Assembly (NCBI RefSeq): GCF_020509005.1
Contig: NC_063015.1
Coordinates: 5,194,501 to 5,258,500, forward strand
DNA from: Fulvia fulva
Taxonomy: Eukaryota; Ascomycota; Dothideomycetes; Mycosphaerellales; Mycosphaerellaceae
Reading direction: 5' to 3'
Length of the DNA stretch: 64,000 nucleotides
Shown: positions 1-11,455 of the stretch, piece by piece
How the letters are laid out: each line of letters opens with the position of its first letter
Position numbering within the stretch: position 1 is the first letter of the stretch
The notes under the pieces: generated by a model
What the model was told of the DNA's origin: nothing
The model's database searches: none
The model's input: only the letters and a program-made list of their open reading frames with translations
Translations under genes and position numbers: made by a program

Positions 1-1353
1 GTTGACTTTGAAGAGACCTTTGCACCTACTGTTAGGCATGATACCCTTAGGGTCTTCATGGCTGTAGTATGTGAGAGAGATCTTGAGATACACCAGGTGG
101 ATGTGAACAATGCTTTCACCGAAAGCAGCCTTCTTGAAGACATCTACATGATCCCACCCCTAGGTGTTGAAATTCCACCAAATATGGTCTTCAAGGTCCT
201 TAGAAGCCTGTATGGACTGAAGCAAGCAGCTAGAGATTGGAACAAGCTCTGTGTTGCCAAGCTAGAACAGATTGGATCCACCTAGTCCCAGGTGGATCCA
301 TGCCTACTCATCTACAGAGGAAGAGACCTCATGGTCCTCACCTATGTGGATGACATCCCCATTGCAGCTCCAAAGCTGTCAGATGTTCAGTGGTTTAAGG
401 CTGAGCTTGGAAAAGTGTTTAAGATTAAAGATCTTGGTGATCCTACGAAGATCCTTGGAATGAGGATTATAAGAGACAGGTCCCAAGGCACTGTAAAGCT
501 TGATCAAGGACACTACATCCAAACTAACCTTGCCAAGATGGGCATCTCTCCAGAGAAGGCCACACCCACACTCTCACCTATAGACAGCTATGAGGATCTG
601 AGACCTTCAGCTACTATGGATGAGAGGTGCAACAAACAGGAGTACCAGGGTTGCAATGGTACCTGGATGTGGCCAATGACAATGACAAGGCTAGACCTTG
701 CTTTCCCCCTTGGAAGAATCAGCTCATATGTTGCTGACCCTCCAAAGCAACATCTTAGAGCTTTGAAGAAACTCTCCAGGTATCTGAGATCATACCCGGA
801 CCTGGGCTTGATGTACAGAAGAGGAGGAGGTATTCTCTAGGGATACTCAGATTCTGGTTATGCTATAGACAAGGCAGACAGAGTCTTAATCCTTGGACAT
901 ATATGGTTCCTTTGTGGATCACCTATGTCCTGGATGAGTAGGAAGCAGAAGTCTGTTGCCACATCAACAATGGAGGCTGAGTTCATAGCCATGAATGCAG
1001 CAGCCAAGCAGTCACAGTTTCTTGCTGCAGTCCTTAGGGAGATGAGGTGTCCTGACCTAGTTGGAGAGTGTTCATTCCAACCTAGGATCAAGGCAAGCAG
1101 TACTGTTGATGAGCTGAGACCCGTGGAGCTTATGGGTGACAACCAAGCAGCTTTGACCTTTGTCAAAGATGCCCATATCCATGACAGGTCAAAGCATATT
1201 GATGTTGCATACCACTATGTCAGGAATCTCTCGTGGCAAAGGAAGATTGCAGTGGATTACTGCCATATAAAGGACATAGTTGCTGATAGGCTGGCTAAGC
1301 CCCTCAATGGCCAGCAGTTTCAAAACTTTGTAAGGCAGCTCCAGCTTGTATAA
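1..1353 (+). pseudogene. Copia pol fragment: reverse transcriptase and RNase H, with stops
   Basis: The frame opens inside an RVT_2-type Copia reverse transcriptase (FEETFAPT.., LYGLKQAARDW) and carries the catalytic YVDD at 343-354. RNase H follows with the STMEAEF motif near 966 and the KHIDV..YH block near 1190, ending in a natural stop at 1351-1353. In-frame TAG codons near 283 and 838 break the protein; both fit Gln or Trp codons changed by C-to-T or G-to-A transitions. The homologous protein on the minus strand at 25370-30090 (Copia-1) shares the YVDDIPIA motif, so both belong to one Copia clade. It is not functional as read. Confidence 0.9.
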
Positions 1354-1387
1354 GGGATTGTTTGAGACCTTCTGACCTGAGTGGGAG

Positions 1388-1605
1388 TGTTGAGAATATG
1401 CAGGTCATAGGGTCAACATTAGGTGCTTAGGGGGATTAGTAATCAGGGCTTGCTAGTCAAGTCCTGAGTACAGCTGTCCCTCCTGAAACACCTACACCAA
1501 CACCGGCGATACTGTATGTAGATACACGCTATCCCATTGGGTCCTTCTTCGTCTTTTGTGTGATCCGCCGTCTTCCACTGCTGCGCAACTCGTACCTGTT
1601 TAACA
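1388..1605 (+). repeat. 3' LTR of Copia-0
   Basis: It begins TGTTGAGAATATGC right after the polypurine stretch and ends CGTACCTGTTTAACA. The 3' half matches the solo LTR at 9355-9588 read on the minus strand, which fixes both ends. It carries TTCTTCGTCTTTTGT at 1545-1559, a 15-mer also present in the Gypsy LTR. Confidence 0.85.
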
Positions 1606-1610
1606 TAGTC

Positions 1611-2141
1611 TAGCAATACAGCCTTAAGATAGTAGAAAAGCACTCCTTATCCTTTCGTGTCCTCTCATGCTTCAAATGCTAATAGTATAGACACCAAACC
1701 TACACGTGCACAAACAAGCAGGCCTACTCGAACTGTATAGGAGACTATATGTCTAGGGACTATATATCGACTACGAGACGGTACGCGAACTGTCCGGGGC
1801 ACTACCTATCGTATAGTACGGAATGCCTATAGCGGAAACTAGCGAAAAACAAGGCAATTATAAACAGAACCGTCGCCCTAAGATTCTACGGCGACCGTAA
1901 GGCTAGCCTATACCGGAACTAACTAGCGGCGGTCGGGCATAAGCGCCCTAGGGCCGAGAACGATATAAAGGATACGTAACCTAGGGCGTACGGGAGGCCA
2001 CGTACTCTACTAGCTACGGCGAGGGAATCTAACTAGGCCGGCTCCCCTTTAGTATATAGCCGATAGGCGTAGACTAGGACGTATAGGGCAGTAGGACATA
2101 GGACGATATAGAGGAAATGATTGTCGATACCGATGACTAGC
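1611..2141 (+). pseudogene. LINE ORF1 (gag-like, zinc knuckles), 3' part
   Basis: This corresponds to the zinc-knuckle end of ORF1 in copy 2 (18430-18961). The cysteine-rich block at about 1680-1810 is recognisable, but RIP changed many Cys codons to Tyr and introduced TAG stops. ORF1 proteins of Tad-type LINEs bind the element RNA. The beginning was separated by the Copia-0 insertion and lies outside the window. Confidence 0.7.
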
Positions 2142-5100
2142 CTCGACACGCTTAGTATCATCTAGTATAACGTTAACTATAGCAAGGATATAGTCTAGAA
2201 CCATTTCCTATACGAGGCGGACCCGCGCGTCCACTACGTCCTTGCAATCTAGGAGCTATAGATTAACCCGTACTATAAGAGACTAACGACCTATAAGTTA
2301 CTAGGCTATACGACATACCTACGAGGCGACGGCAGACCCCGTACGTGCTTCTATATTAGTAAGGACATACTAGAATCCGACTAGGAGGTAGTGTACTACG
2401 TAGACGAAGAAGGCGGGGGCGATATTACCTCCCTCTACGTGGGTAGTACCTAGATATACAACCTATATATACAACCGCTAGCCTCGAGGTCTAGCCGCGA
2501 CCTAGGGGTCTATAGACACCTAGACAGTGCGTATAAGAGACAAGGGTACCACATCGTAGTAGGAGACTTTAATATATACTACCCTTCCTAGGAAAGCCTT
2601 ATATAGCCGCACCCTATAGCCGACGAAGTACTCGACTTGATAGTAAGTAACGTAATTGCCCTTAATACCCCAAAGGACCTGGGCACCTAGAAGAGAGGGG
2701 GACTCTAAGGCACGATCGACCTCTCCTAGATCTTAGATAGCCACTACTACACGGTAACCTACTATAGGATCGAACATGAACTCGAGGCGTCGTCAGACTA
2801 TATACTAGTTAGGACCTCTATTACGACATAGATATAACGCACACTAGCGAGAACCCCTAAGCCAAACTAGGGAAAGGCCTACTAGGCCAACATCTAGGCG
2901 TACCTCGATAACTCTAAGAGGCTAGTCTAGATCGCGTAGTAGTAATACAACAGTAAAGACGAGATAGACGAAGTAGTCTAGGGGTTAATAGACGAAATAA
3001 GAAAAGCGACCTTACTTCACGTTCCGCTTGCCTAACTAACGACATAGTCTAAACTATACTAGACGCCGGAGTACACTACGGTAGTAAGAGAAGTAAGGAG
3101 AGCCCGCCGGGTGTGGACGAGTAGCTATAGCGAGGAGGCCTAGAACGTATATAGGGAGGCATACTAACAGAAGAAAGCTATAATACGGAGGGAGAAAGCA
3201 GTCGGCTAGAGGGCTATAGTAGAAGAAATCGCCGGCAAGCTAGAGAGGATGTGGAAGCTAGCGAAATGGGCCCGACAGGACCCTACACAGGGCCCCTCCT
3301 TCTCTATCCTAGCGCTACAATCGCCTAGTAGCCCGGTTAGCGACCCCGAGGCCAAGGCGCGTCTACTGGCTAGCAAGTTCTTCCCGCCCCTAGTCGAGGC
3401 TGATCTAAGCGACATAAATAGCTCTACTCCCCTAGCCCCTAGTATCGCGGTCTAACAGGAGGTGTCCGAGGGAGAAGTTGCCGCTGTGCTAAGGAAGTTG
3501 CCGGCGAAGAAAGCCCCGGGGCCGGATAGGATCCCAAACGAGCTACTAAAGAAGTATAGAGATCAACTAGCCCTAGTAGTTATAGCGATCTTTAACGCCT
3601 GCCTACAGACCGGGTACTACCCGATAGCTTTTAAACAATCGACGACAGTGGTCCTACGCAAGCCGCAGAAGGAAGACTATACGCAGGTGAAGTCGTACCG
3701 CCCAATTGCGCTCCTTAACACTCTTAGGAAGGCGCTTAAGAAGCTAGTTATAACGAGACTCTCCGAGGCGGTAGAGGAACACTCCCTACTCCCGGACACC
3801 TAGATAGGTGCGCGCCTATAGCGATCGACGCTATCCGCGATAGAACTTATCACCTCTTAGGTAAAGGCTATCTAGTATAAGAATAGGGACAAGGTGGCTT
3901 CCTTACTTAGCCTAGACATATCGGGAGCCTTCGACTACGTGTCATACCCGCGGCTACTCTATATCCTAAGGTCGAAAGGACTCCCTAAGTGGCTTGTCAA
4001 CTTCGTACGGTCCTACCTCCAAAACCGTAGTACGTCGATCCTAGTCGGCTAGTATAGAAGCCCATTTTAAGCAGTCTATACTAGAATCCCGTAAGGCTTA
4101 ACGCTAGCACCTATTCTGTTCCTCTTCTTTATAGCGACGCTGCTCCTAGCCCTAGAATCCCAGAACACCGCTACGAGCGGCTTCGTAGACGACATAAACA
4201 TCCTAGCGTAGTCTTCCTCGACTAAGGAGAACTATAGGCTACTAGAAGAGAAGCACAAGATCTGCGAGGACTGGGCTAGGAGGCACGGGGCTCGGTTTGC
4301 CCCAGAAAAGTACAATCTGATACACTTTACGCGCCGGCCACGGTTCCACAATATGCAAGCTTCTATCCAGATATAGGGGCACACGACTAACCCGGCAAAT
4401 CAGCTCAGGATCCTCGGACTATGGGTGGACCCGGCGCTACGGTGGAGGAAGCACGTACAGGCAATATTACGGAAAGCTGAACAGAATATAGCATCATGCC
4501 AGAGGCTCACTACGTCTATATAGGGGGCGGACTTCCGGCAGTCACGACTTCTATATACGGCTATTGTACGGCCAGTCCTTACCTATAGTAGCTAAGTGTG
4601 GTCCTTAGGCGAGAGGGCCTGCCTATCGAAGGGACTCGTCGCGCCGCTAGCGAAGATCCAAAACTAATGCCTAAGGAAGGTCACCGGGGCATATAAGTCG
4701 ACACTAACGAGGATGCTTGAGCACGAGACCGCTATACCGCCGATCGACCTATACATCTAGGGACTACGGACCTCCTACTTAGGCAAGTCGGCATAGTACC
4801 TAGTATAGAAGGTCATCGCTAGTATAGTCGTAAGGGCCCGCGAATCAGTACTAGCGTATAAGGGCATTCGACCCGGAAACGAGCCGAACTACCGGGTAAG
4901 GGACGAATAGCTAGTAATATAATAGGAAGGTAAGAAATCGTTTATAGAGTAACTATAGAAAGAGAGGTAGAACAACTAGGTTGTAGGGCATAGTGGACGC
5001 CCTTAGCTAGCGGGACAACCTAAGGAATAGTTAGCTACAAAATCCGCGGTCAAGTACCCCCCGAAGCTTATCTACTACCGCCTTACGAGGGCATAGAGTA

Positions 5101-5442
5101 GTATAGTAACCTAACTACGAAGCGAACACATCTGCCTCTAGGGGTACCTATTATAGAGGAAGGTTCTAGGATACACGAATACTAGCTGCCCCTATAGCTA
5201 TCGCTCCTAGAACGTACGGTACGCACTCCTCGTCTATCCGAGGTAGTCGCTAGGAAGGGGGGAGTAGATAGTAAAGGCGAGGAACCGGACGATTAGGGCA
5301 CTTCTTAACAACGCTAAGGACCTACGGCGCATTACGAACTAGATACTAGAGAAGGGCTAGCTAGAACAGTACCGCCTAGTAGGAGTAGTATAGGAAGAGA
5401 GGATACGACGTAGCGCGACGAGACCGGCTAGGAGCGGGGGCT
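2134..5442 (+). pseudogene. LINE ORF2: endonuclease and reverse transcriptase, degenerate
   Basis: An APE-type endonuclease (IQYN(V)N start, then VGDFN block near 2565) is followed by a LINE reverse transcriptase with the PGPDRIPNELLK block near 3515, the RPIALLNTLRK block near 3700 and FVDD near 4180. The frame is littered with TAG stops. Between 3240 and 3800 it is open for over 100 residues, because this part lost few CpA or TpG sites. ORF1 and ORF2 overlap by a few bases, as in copy 2. Confidence 0.85.
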
Positions 5443-5689
5443 AACGGGGTAGTGATATAGACTACGCACGTTCAGAGGGAAAGCTAATCTAGATAAGGAG
5501 TAGTCGGGGGCGGGAAGGGTTTTCACCTATTCGGGTTTCCCTTTGTATATAACAATAGATATATACCTATATAGGCCGGATAGGGTCCTAGAACAGGGTA
5601 ATAACAAATCTATCTATATATCTTACCGTAGTAAGCCTTAAGTCGAGTCTATATTATACCGTAGTTTACCTTAGATAAGCTAACTATTT

Positions 5690-8600
5690 ATTCAGCCTTA
5701 GCTTACCTTAAGTTATATCTATATTACGCGGGCGTCGTAGGGTCGACTATCGGTAACGATGTCTAGATCGTCTAATATCTAACCTTTAGACTTACGCTAT
5801 CTAGGTAGTAGACCGGCCGCTAACGGGTTCTTATAATAATAATCTGCTATCGCTTCCTCGGTACTACCTTTCAATTTACTATAAGGCAGTTCTATAATGA
5901 CACTACCTTCCTAACGGACGGTATACTTTATATACTTCTTAGCTCTACTAGTCTATCTACTGTCTACAATCGCCTTAACTACGTATTTATCTAGCTCCTT
6001 GCTATCGCCTTCGGAGGCCTCGATAAGTGGTTAACCTTAGCTTTAATTAGGGAATAGGTCGTTGTTTGCTAGGCGTAGTATACTAGTATAGAACCTCGGG
6101 TATATACGTATACTTTCCTAAAGGTCGAGCTCGTACACGTCTACGTTAATCTTACGGATAATCGTAAAGGGACCTACATTCTTATAGTCAAGTTTCTTAT
6201 AGGGCCTTCGAGTACGGATGTTTCTAGTATCTAGCCAAACCTTATCGCCGATTGCGTATCTTAGTATAGGCTTACGCTTATTCGCTACGGTGTCTACGTA
6301 CCGCTCTTAGGTATATCTAAGCTATATAATGTAGTGTACGTTAACGTTCTCTATAAAAGTCGCGAAATCTTCTACGTACTACTTCGATAAGGCCTATACT
6401 TTCGGAAGCTTAGTACCGTTACCGCTCGTAGCCTAAGGTAACACCTCTATTCGAGGATTACGGCCTAGCGTTACGAAGAACGGTAATATACCTATAGTAG
6501 CGCTCTATTAATTATTTAGGGCAAACTCTACGATAGGTAACTACTAGACCTAATCGTCCTACGTATAATTAACGTACGCGCGTAGGTACTGTTCTATAGC
6601 TTAGTTCGTACGTTCTAACTACCTATTAGTCTAAGGGTAAAAGGCAGTCGAGATCTTTATACGTATAGCTAGACGCGCTATTAGAGCCTTCTAGAATTAG
6701 CTTACCTACTAGCTACTACGGTCTAATACTACCGTATCGAATAGGCCCTAATCCTTAATTACGTACTTTAATACGGCGTCGGCCGCTACCTTAGGGGTCA
6801 AATCTACTACGGGCATAAGATGCTTCCTCTTAGTAAGTCTATAGGTTAGGGTGAGGATAGCGTTATACTTTACGCCCTTAGTACTATAACTGTCCGGTAG
6901 CTCTACTACGTAATCGAGTACTATCTCCTTATAGGCACCCGAGGGTACGGGTAACTATCGGAGTATACCTTAGTACGTATTATAAAAAGCCTTAGATCGT
7001 ATATATAGGTAACAATTCTTAACGTACTTAGCGACATCTACTACTAGACTAGGCTAGTAGTACGTACGTGTAAGTAGGTCGACTATCTTCTTACGCCTAG
7101 GATACCTAGCTAATAGAGTATCGTAGTGCCTCGCTATTAGCTCCGGACGAAGCTTATACGGTACGTATATACGTCCTTAGATCTTGATTAGGTCACCGTC
7201 TAACTTATAGTCGCTAAGCGAGATGTAGCTAGAGCCTTCTAGGTTTCGTAGTAAAGTACGAGCATTGTCGTCTAGGGCCTTCTTAATGCCGTACGCTAGC
7301 TCGTCTTTAGTGTAGGCTTCCTCGATAAGTTCTTCGATAGAGGCCTCGTTTACTTCGAGTACGTAAAGTGCTAATTGATACTAGTCGGCCGTAGTACGCG
7401 GAGTAGTTATAGCTAATAGCTTTAAGCGCTCACGTATATTAGGAGGGAGATTGCGTAGCTTTAATATAGCTTGCTACCTATGTTTTATATCATCCTTATC
7501 GTCTATATCTTGTCTACGGCGCGTAAGGCTGTCGGGCTTTGTCCTAAGCTTACTAGAGCGATATTCTATATAGAAGTCGAACCCGGATAGGAACTCGCTC
7601 TAGCGCGCTTGTCGGCGGGTCAGCTACTTAGTCGTTATAAACTACTCTAAGCCCTTATAGTCGGTAAGAACCTTAGAGGGAGCGCTTATTAGCTCCGGCC
7701 TCTATTCCTCGAACGCTCTAATAATAGCTATTAGCTCCTTATCGTAAATCTCGTAATTGTATTCTACTAGGTTTATCTTTATCGAGTAGAATGCGATAGG
7801 ATACAATTCACCGTCCTCTCTAACCTAAGACAACACGCTAGCTATATACCTATCTAAGGAATCAGTTTCTACGACGTAGGGCTTAGTAATATCAAAATGT
7901 GCTAATACTAGGCATTTATAGAATACTACCTTTAGGGTCTCGAACGTACTTTAGTAGTCTAGGCTCTATACGAAGGGTATACGATTCTTAAGTACGTTGC
8001 CGCGTATAAGGTCGGTTAAAGGCATAACGATACCGGAAAAGTTATTAACGAACCTTCTATAGAAGTTAGCTAGCCTAAGGAAGGACAGCATATCCTTCAA
8101 GCTCTATAGAGTAGCCTAATCTAGAAAAGTCTAGACCTTGGATTCATCTATCTAAATGCCCTTATTAGTAATGATTAGTCCTAAGAACTTGACGCTCTTC
8201 TAGAAGAAGCGGTACTTATAGACGTCTATAGGAAGTCGAGCGTCAATTAGACACCTAATAATAGTACGTACGTGTTTTACGTGTTCCTTAAATAAACTAT
8301 ACGTGAACACGATATTGTCGTCTAGGTATATAGATACGAAGTCGTCTAGGTGTCTACGTAATACTTTATTAATATATACCTAGAACGCGCTTAGTACGTT
8401 ATAGAGACCAAATGGCACTACAAGCTATTCGTAGGTGCTATATCGGGTAGTAAAGGCTGTCTTCTATTCGTCGCCTTCACGGATACGTAGCTCGTTAAAT
8501 GCTACAATAATGTCTAAGGTAGTGAACTACTATACGCCGCTTATACGAGCTAGGGTCTTACGGACTTGAGGTATCGGGTACCTATTCTTAACGGTAATAG

Positions 8601-9990
8601 CGTTAACAGCTCTATAGTCTACGTAGACACGGAGTCCTCTACCTGGCTTCTTAACAATAATAATAGGACTAGCGATCTAGGACGTAGAGCGTCGGATTTT
8701 ACTAGCGGCTTCTTCCTTATCGACGTAGGCTTTAGTTATATCGAGCTCTAGTTTCGACATAGAATAAGGACGCTTAAAAGGCAGCTTAGCGCCTTTAACG
8801 AATTCAATCGCCAAATCTAATTCGGGGCGATAGGGAGGTAGGCCTTTAGCGATAGACGGGTCAAATCCGTGCTTTAGGTCCTTTAGCTATTAGGGTAGCA
8901 AGGATTCGACTTCTCGTATAGTCGCTTGCTTCTTGTTTATATAGATAGCCTTGTCTTTAGCTAATATAGTACTCAGCCGTATACTAATGTCGTGAGTAAG
9001 TTCCTTACTCGTAGGCTCTAGCTTATTAGGGTTAAGAGTCCCTATTTCCTAAATAAGGAAACCTTCGTCTAGGTTTTCTTCGTAGGCTTCGCTAATCGTT
9101 ATGCTAGACACCTAGATGTTAGGTTCTAGAGTCTATAAATAAGGGATAGCGTGCTATATACGAACCTTCGTACCGCCGATAGTCGTAGGGTAAGGATCGT
9201 AATAATCCGTACAGTACTTTTTAGTAAATATAAATATGTTAGCTCTCTAGTCTAGTACAGGGTAGTGCTTCTAGAACTAGGGTATACTAAACACGAAGTC
9301 GTAGTCGAGGTTAGTAACGAAGTAACTAACTTCCTCGATATAACCGTTTAGGTCTATTAAATAGGTACGAGTTACGTAGTAGTAGAAGACGGCGGATCAC
9401 ACGAAAGACGAAGAAGGACCCAATAGGATAGCGTGTATCTATATACAGTATCGCCGGTGTTAGTATAGGTAGATGCTAGGTGTCCGGATGTTTGCTAGCC
9501 TATAGGCTAGCAAACCCTAATCACGTGATCTAGTCACATGACATACTAACACCTATATACTTGTCCTACGGCCTATATATTCTCAACAAGGTCGACCTTA
9601 GTCTTAACACATTCCGTAGCTTAACTAGATGCTTTAGGGTTAGCTCCTAGGCCTATCTTCTAAGCCTAAGGTAGTCGTATTCGTAATAGATATTTCTTCG
9701 TAAACTTCGTATTACAAAATAGCGACTCGGCACTAGGATCTATTAGAATACGTACTAACTTACTACGCGCTACGCCTACTACTATAATGTACGAGCTTCT
9801 TAGTAGAAGGTCTATCGTCTTTATAGTATATAGTATAACCTCCGGACTAAAGATTATAGGGATGTTACTAATTGCTATTTCCTACTATATAGAGTTCCTC
9901 TTTCCTCTATAACGGTAATATAATAAGGGCGTAACCTTAGGAGGTTCTAGTAGTACCGTCTTCGGAGGATTAGTACTAGGCGCGAGTATA
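5690..9990 (-). pseudogene. Gypsy pol: protease, RT, RNase H, integrase, chromodomain remnant
   Basis: Minus-strand reading gives a protease-like ILIDP(S)AES motif near 9720, the [18 protein letters not shown] block near 8590, the RT active site YLDD near 8315, the RNase H block [11 protein letters not shown] near 7745, and integrase then chromodomain-like sequence down to about 5700. Nearly every break is a TAG codon. The solo LTR at 9355-9588 lies between protease and RT, and the frame resumes after removing it with one AGGTC copy. The chromodomain places it among chromoviruses. It cannot encode protein as it stands. Confidence 0.85.
9355..9588 (-). repeat. Solo Copia LTR with 5-bp TSD AGGTC
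   Basis: On the minus strand it runs from TGTTGAGAATATATAGG to CCTATTTAATA and matches the 3' half of the Copia-0 LTR. AGGTC flanks it at 9350-9354 and 9589-9593, a perfect target-site duplication. It sits inside the pol frame of the RIPed Gypsy, so it arrived later and then lost its internal part by LTR-LTR recombination. A perfect palindrome with 11-bp arms lies at 9490-9515. Confidence 0.93.
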
Positions 9991-10925
9991 GGCTACTAGT
10001 CAGTACGTATACGACTAGAGCCTAGGCTTCCCCCGACTCGGTAGCCTTAAGCTCTACTAGTACGTCGCCGACCTAGATCGATACGTTCTTCGTAGCGTTA
10101 TCAGCGTCGCTACTAGTCTTCTTATACTTCTTAAAGGGACACTTAGGCGACTAGGCACCCTTATAGTCTATAGCCTTATATACGTAGTAGAATATATCCT
10201 CCTTAGGCTTAGCTACTTCTTCCTTAGTAAGATTACGGAAGGTATAACTATCGTACTTAGCGGCTTTAAGATTATATTCCTTACGAATCTTCTCGCTATA
10301 GTAGACATACTTAGGCTTGCCTTCGTTACTACCGCGACGGCCACTACTATTACGGCCGCTACCGCCTCCGCCGGAACCCTTAATATCGTCTAATTTCAGT
10401 TCGACATCGCGAAGGTATCGCTAAAGGGCTAGGAGGTCATTAAAGTCGTCGCGATATGCTAGTGCCTACTTTAACTTATTGTTTATCTGTTTCGGCAATC
10501 TATATAGATAGGTTACCTAGATATATCTACCCTTGTCTAATTGTCTAATCGTCCGGTAGCTTAAACGACACTAGCTATTTTATAAGCGCTACTACGTATG
10601 CCTTATAGACCTTACTATACTTCTTCTATAGAAGTTTCTAGATTTCTTTCGTATCTCGTATATCCAAGATTTCTTAGTTGTCCTCCTCGGACAAATATAC
10701 TAAGATAGTATATCTCGCTATACCGTTCGCCTTCGAAGTGATCTTAGGCGTAACGGATTCTAGGAGATCAGCCGACGAGTCGTCGATAACCTAGAATACC
10801 TCCCGGCTTTCGAGATAGTCTCGTAGTATAACGAACTAGCGCTTCTAGTTCTTACGAGTAAGGGTAGGGCCGACCTTCCGGGGGCCCTCGTAACTCGTTA
10901 AGTCTTCTATAGCGAAGGTAGCCTT
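9991..10925 (-). pseudogene. gag of the RIPed minus-strand Gypsy
   Basis: Minus-strand translation from about 10925 gives a gag-like protein with the stretch ARYTILV.LSEEDN.EILDI..TKEIWKLL, which resembles the UBN2-type gag usual in Copia elements. A Gly/Ser/Arg-rich linker follows, then a degenerate CCHC knuckle near 10150-10195 with cysteines turned to tyrosine. TAG stops interrupt it. The start is only inferred: the sequence ends at the TSD of the inserted intact Gypsy and continues as leader at 17232. Confidence 0.65.
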
Positions 10926-10930
10926 ATATA

Positions 10931-10935
10931 TATAG
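10931..10935. repeat. Left target-site duplication TATAG of the intact Gypsy
   Basis: TATAG immediately precedes the 5' LTR and is repeated at 17227-17231 directly after the 3' LTR. Confidence 0.93.
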
Positions 10936-11455
10936 TGTCATGGTCTCCCCACAGAGTGTACAGAAGGTGGGGACAGAAGAGCCTCAGAGTGCTCAGAAGT
11001 CGTCAAGAAGTGACAGTCCAGCTTGGTGTGTGAGCGCCAAGAATCACATGCCCCGCAACATTCGCTACGGGACCCAGCCCTCCAAATTCACCCCTCTACC
11101 AAACCTTGACAGATTCACTTCGGCTCGTGACTGTGTGACTCACGGCACTCCCGCGAGCACCCGCGACTGCGCTGGACCCTGGAAGAAGCACGTGGAAGAC
11201 TCGGAACGTAGGGCAGGTTGGAATAAGGTTTTGAGCAAAGCTGCTGAGCGCGGCTTCGCACGGGTTAGCCCTGTTGATGCGGGGACACGCACTCGCGAGG
11301 GTCGCGTATAAATATCTGGCCTTCCCCAGGCCTCTCTTGCTTTCTTCGTCTTTTGTTTTGTGTAGCAATCATACCATACCCTTTTGCATCTGCACTTCGC
11401 ACCTGCATTCTCGCTTTCACCCTTGCATCTCACAGGCCAGGCTCTCGCCCTGACA
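10936..11455 (+). repeat. 5' LTR of the intact Gypsy
   Basis: It starts TGTCATGGTCTCC and ends GCCCTGACA. The same 520 bp recur at 16707-17226 at a constant offset of 5,771 with no difference seen. It contains a TATA box at 11307-11314 and a T-rich presumed start region at 11340-11360. Confidence 0.95.
11307..11314 (+). promoter_or_regulatory. LTR TATA box
   Basis: TATAAATA lies about 35-45 bp before the T-rich CTTCGTCTTTTG stretch where the transcript probably begins. The copy in the 3' LTR is at 17078-17085, where it overlaps the pol stop region. Confidence 0.65.

Larger units (their letters stand above)
1..1605 (+). mobile_element. Ty1/Copia LTR retrotransposon, 3' part (Copia-0)
   Basis: The reverse transcriptase C-terminal half, RNase H, a polypurine stretch (GAGTGGGAG) and a 3' LTR follow in the order expected for the 3' end of a Copia element; the 5' part lies outside the window. 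The LTR ends at 1605 and the next bases match LINE family A from 18426 onward, so this element was inserted into LINE copy 1. TAGTC at 1606-1610 would be the right target-site copy; the left copy is not visible. It is less RIPed than its neighbours. Confidence 0.9.
1606..5625 (+). mobile_element. Tad1-like LINE, family A copy 1 (5' part outside the window, RIPed)
   Basis: It aligns almost without gaps to 18426-22448 at an offset of about 16,820. Most differences are copy-1 TA where copy 2 has CA or TG, the signature of RIP. It ends in an ATCTATCTATAT tail typical of these LINEs. The segment from about 3626 to 4792 is nearly identical in both copies, unlike the flanks. Its 3' end abuts the chromodomain end of the minus-strand Gypsy. 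Confidence 0.88.
5626..10930 (-). mobile_element. Ty3/Gypsy element, minus strand, heavily RIPed
   Basis: Read on the minus strand from 10930 to 5626, the order is gag, protease, reverse transcriptase, RNase H, integrase and a C-terminal chromodomain-like region, the Ty3/Gypsy order. CpA and TpG are nearly absent while CpG is common, and stops are almost all TAG. It is interrupted by a solo LTR at 9355-9588 and its 5' leader is split off by the intact Gypsy at 10936 (leader resumes at 17232). The 3' LTR is missing where LINE copy 1 abuts. Confidence 0.85.

Noticed and set aside
8566..8751. Plus-strand frame
   Set aside because: It is antisense to the RT region of the minus-strand Gypsy.
10940..11311. 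123-codon frame in the 5' LTR
   Set aside because: It is the LTR copy of the pol C-terminal extension, not a separate gene.
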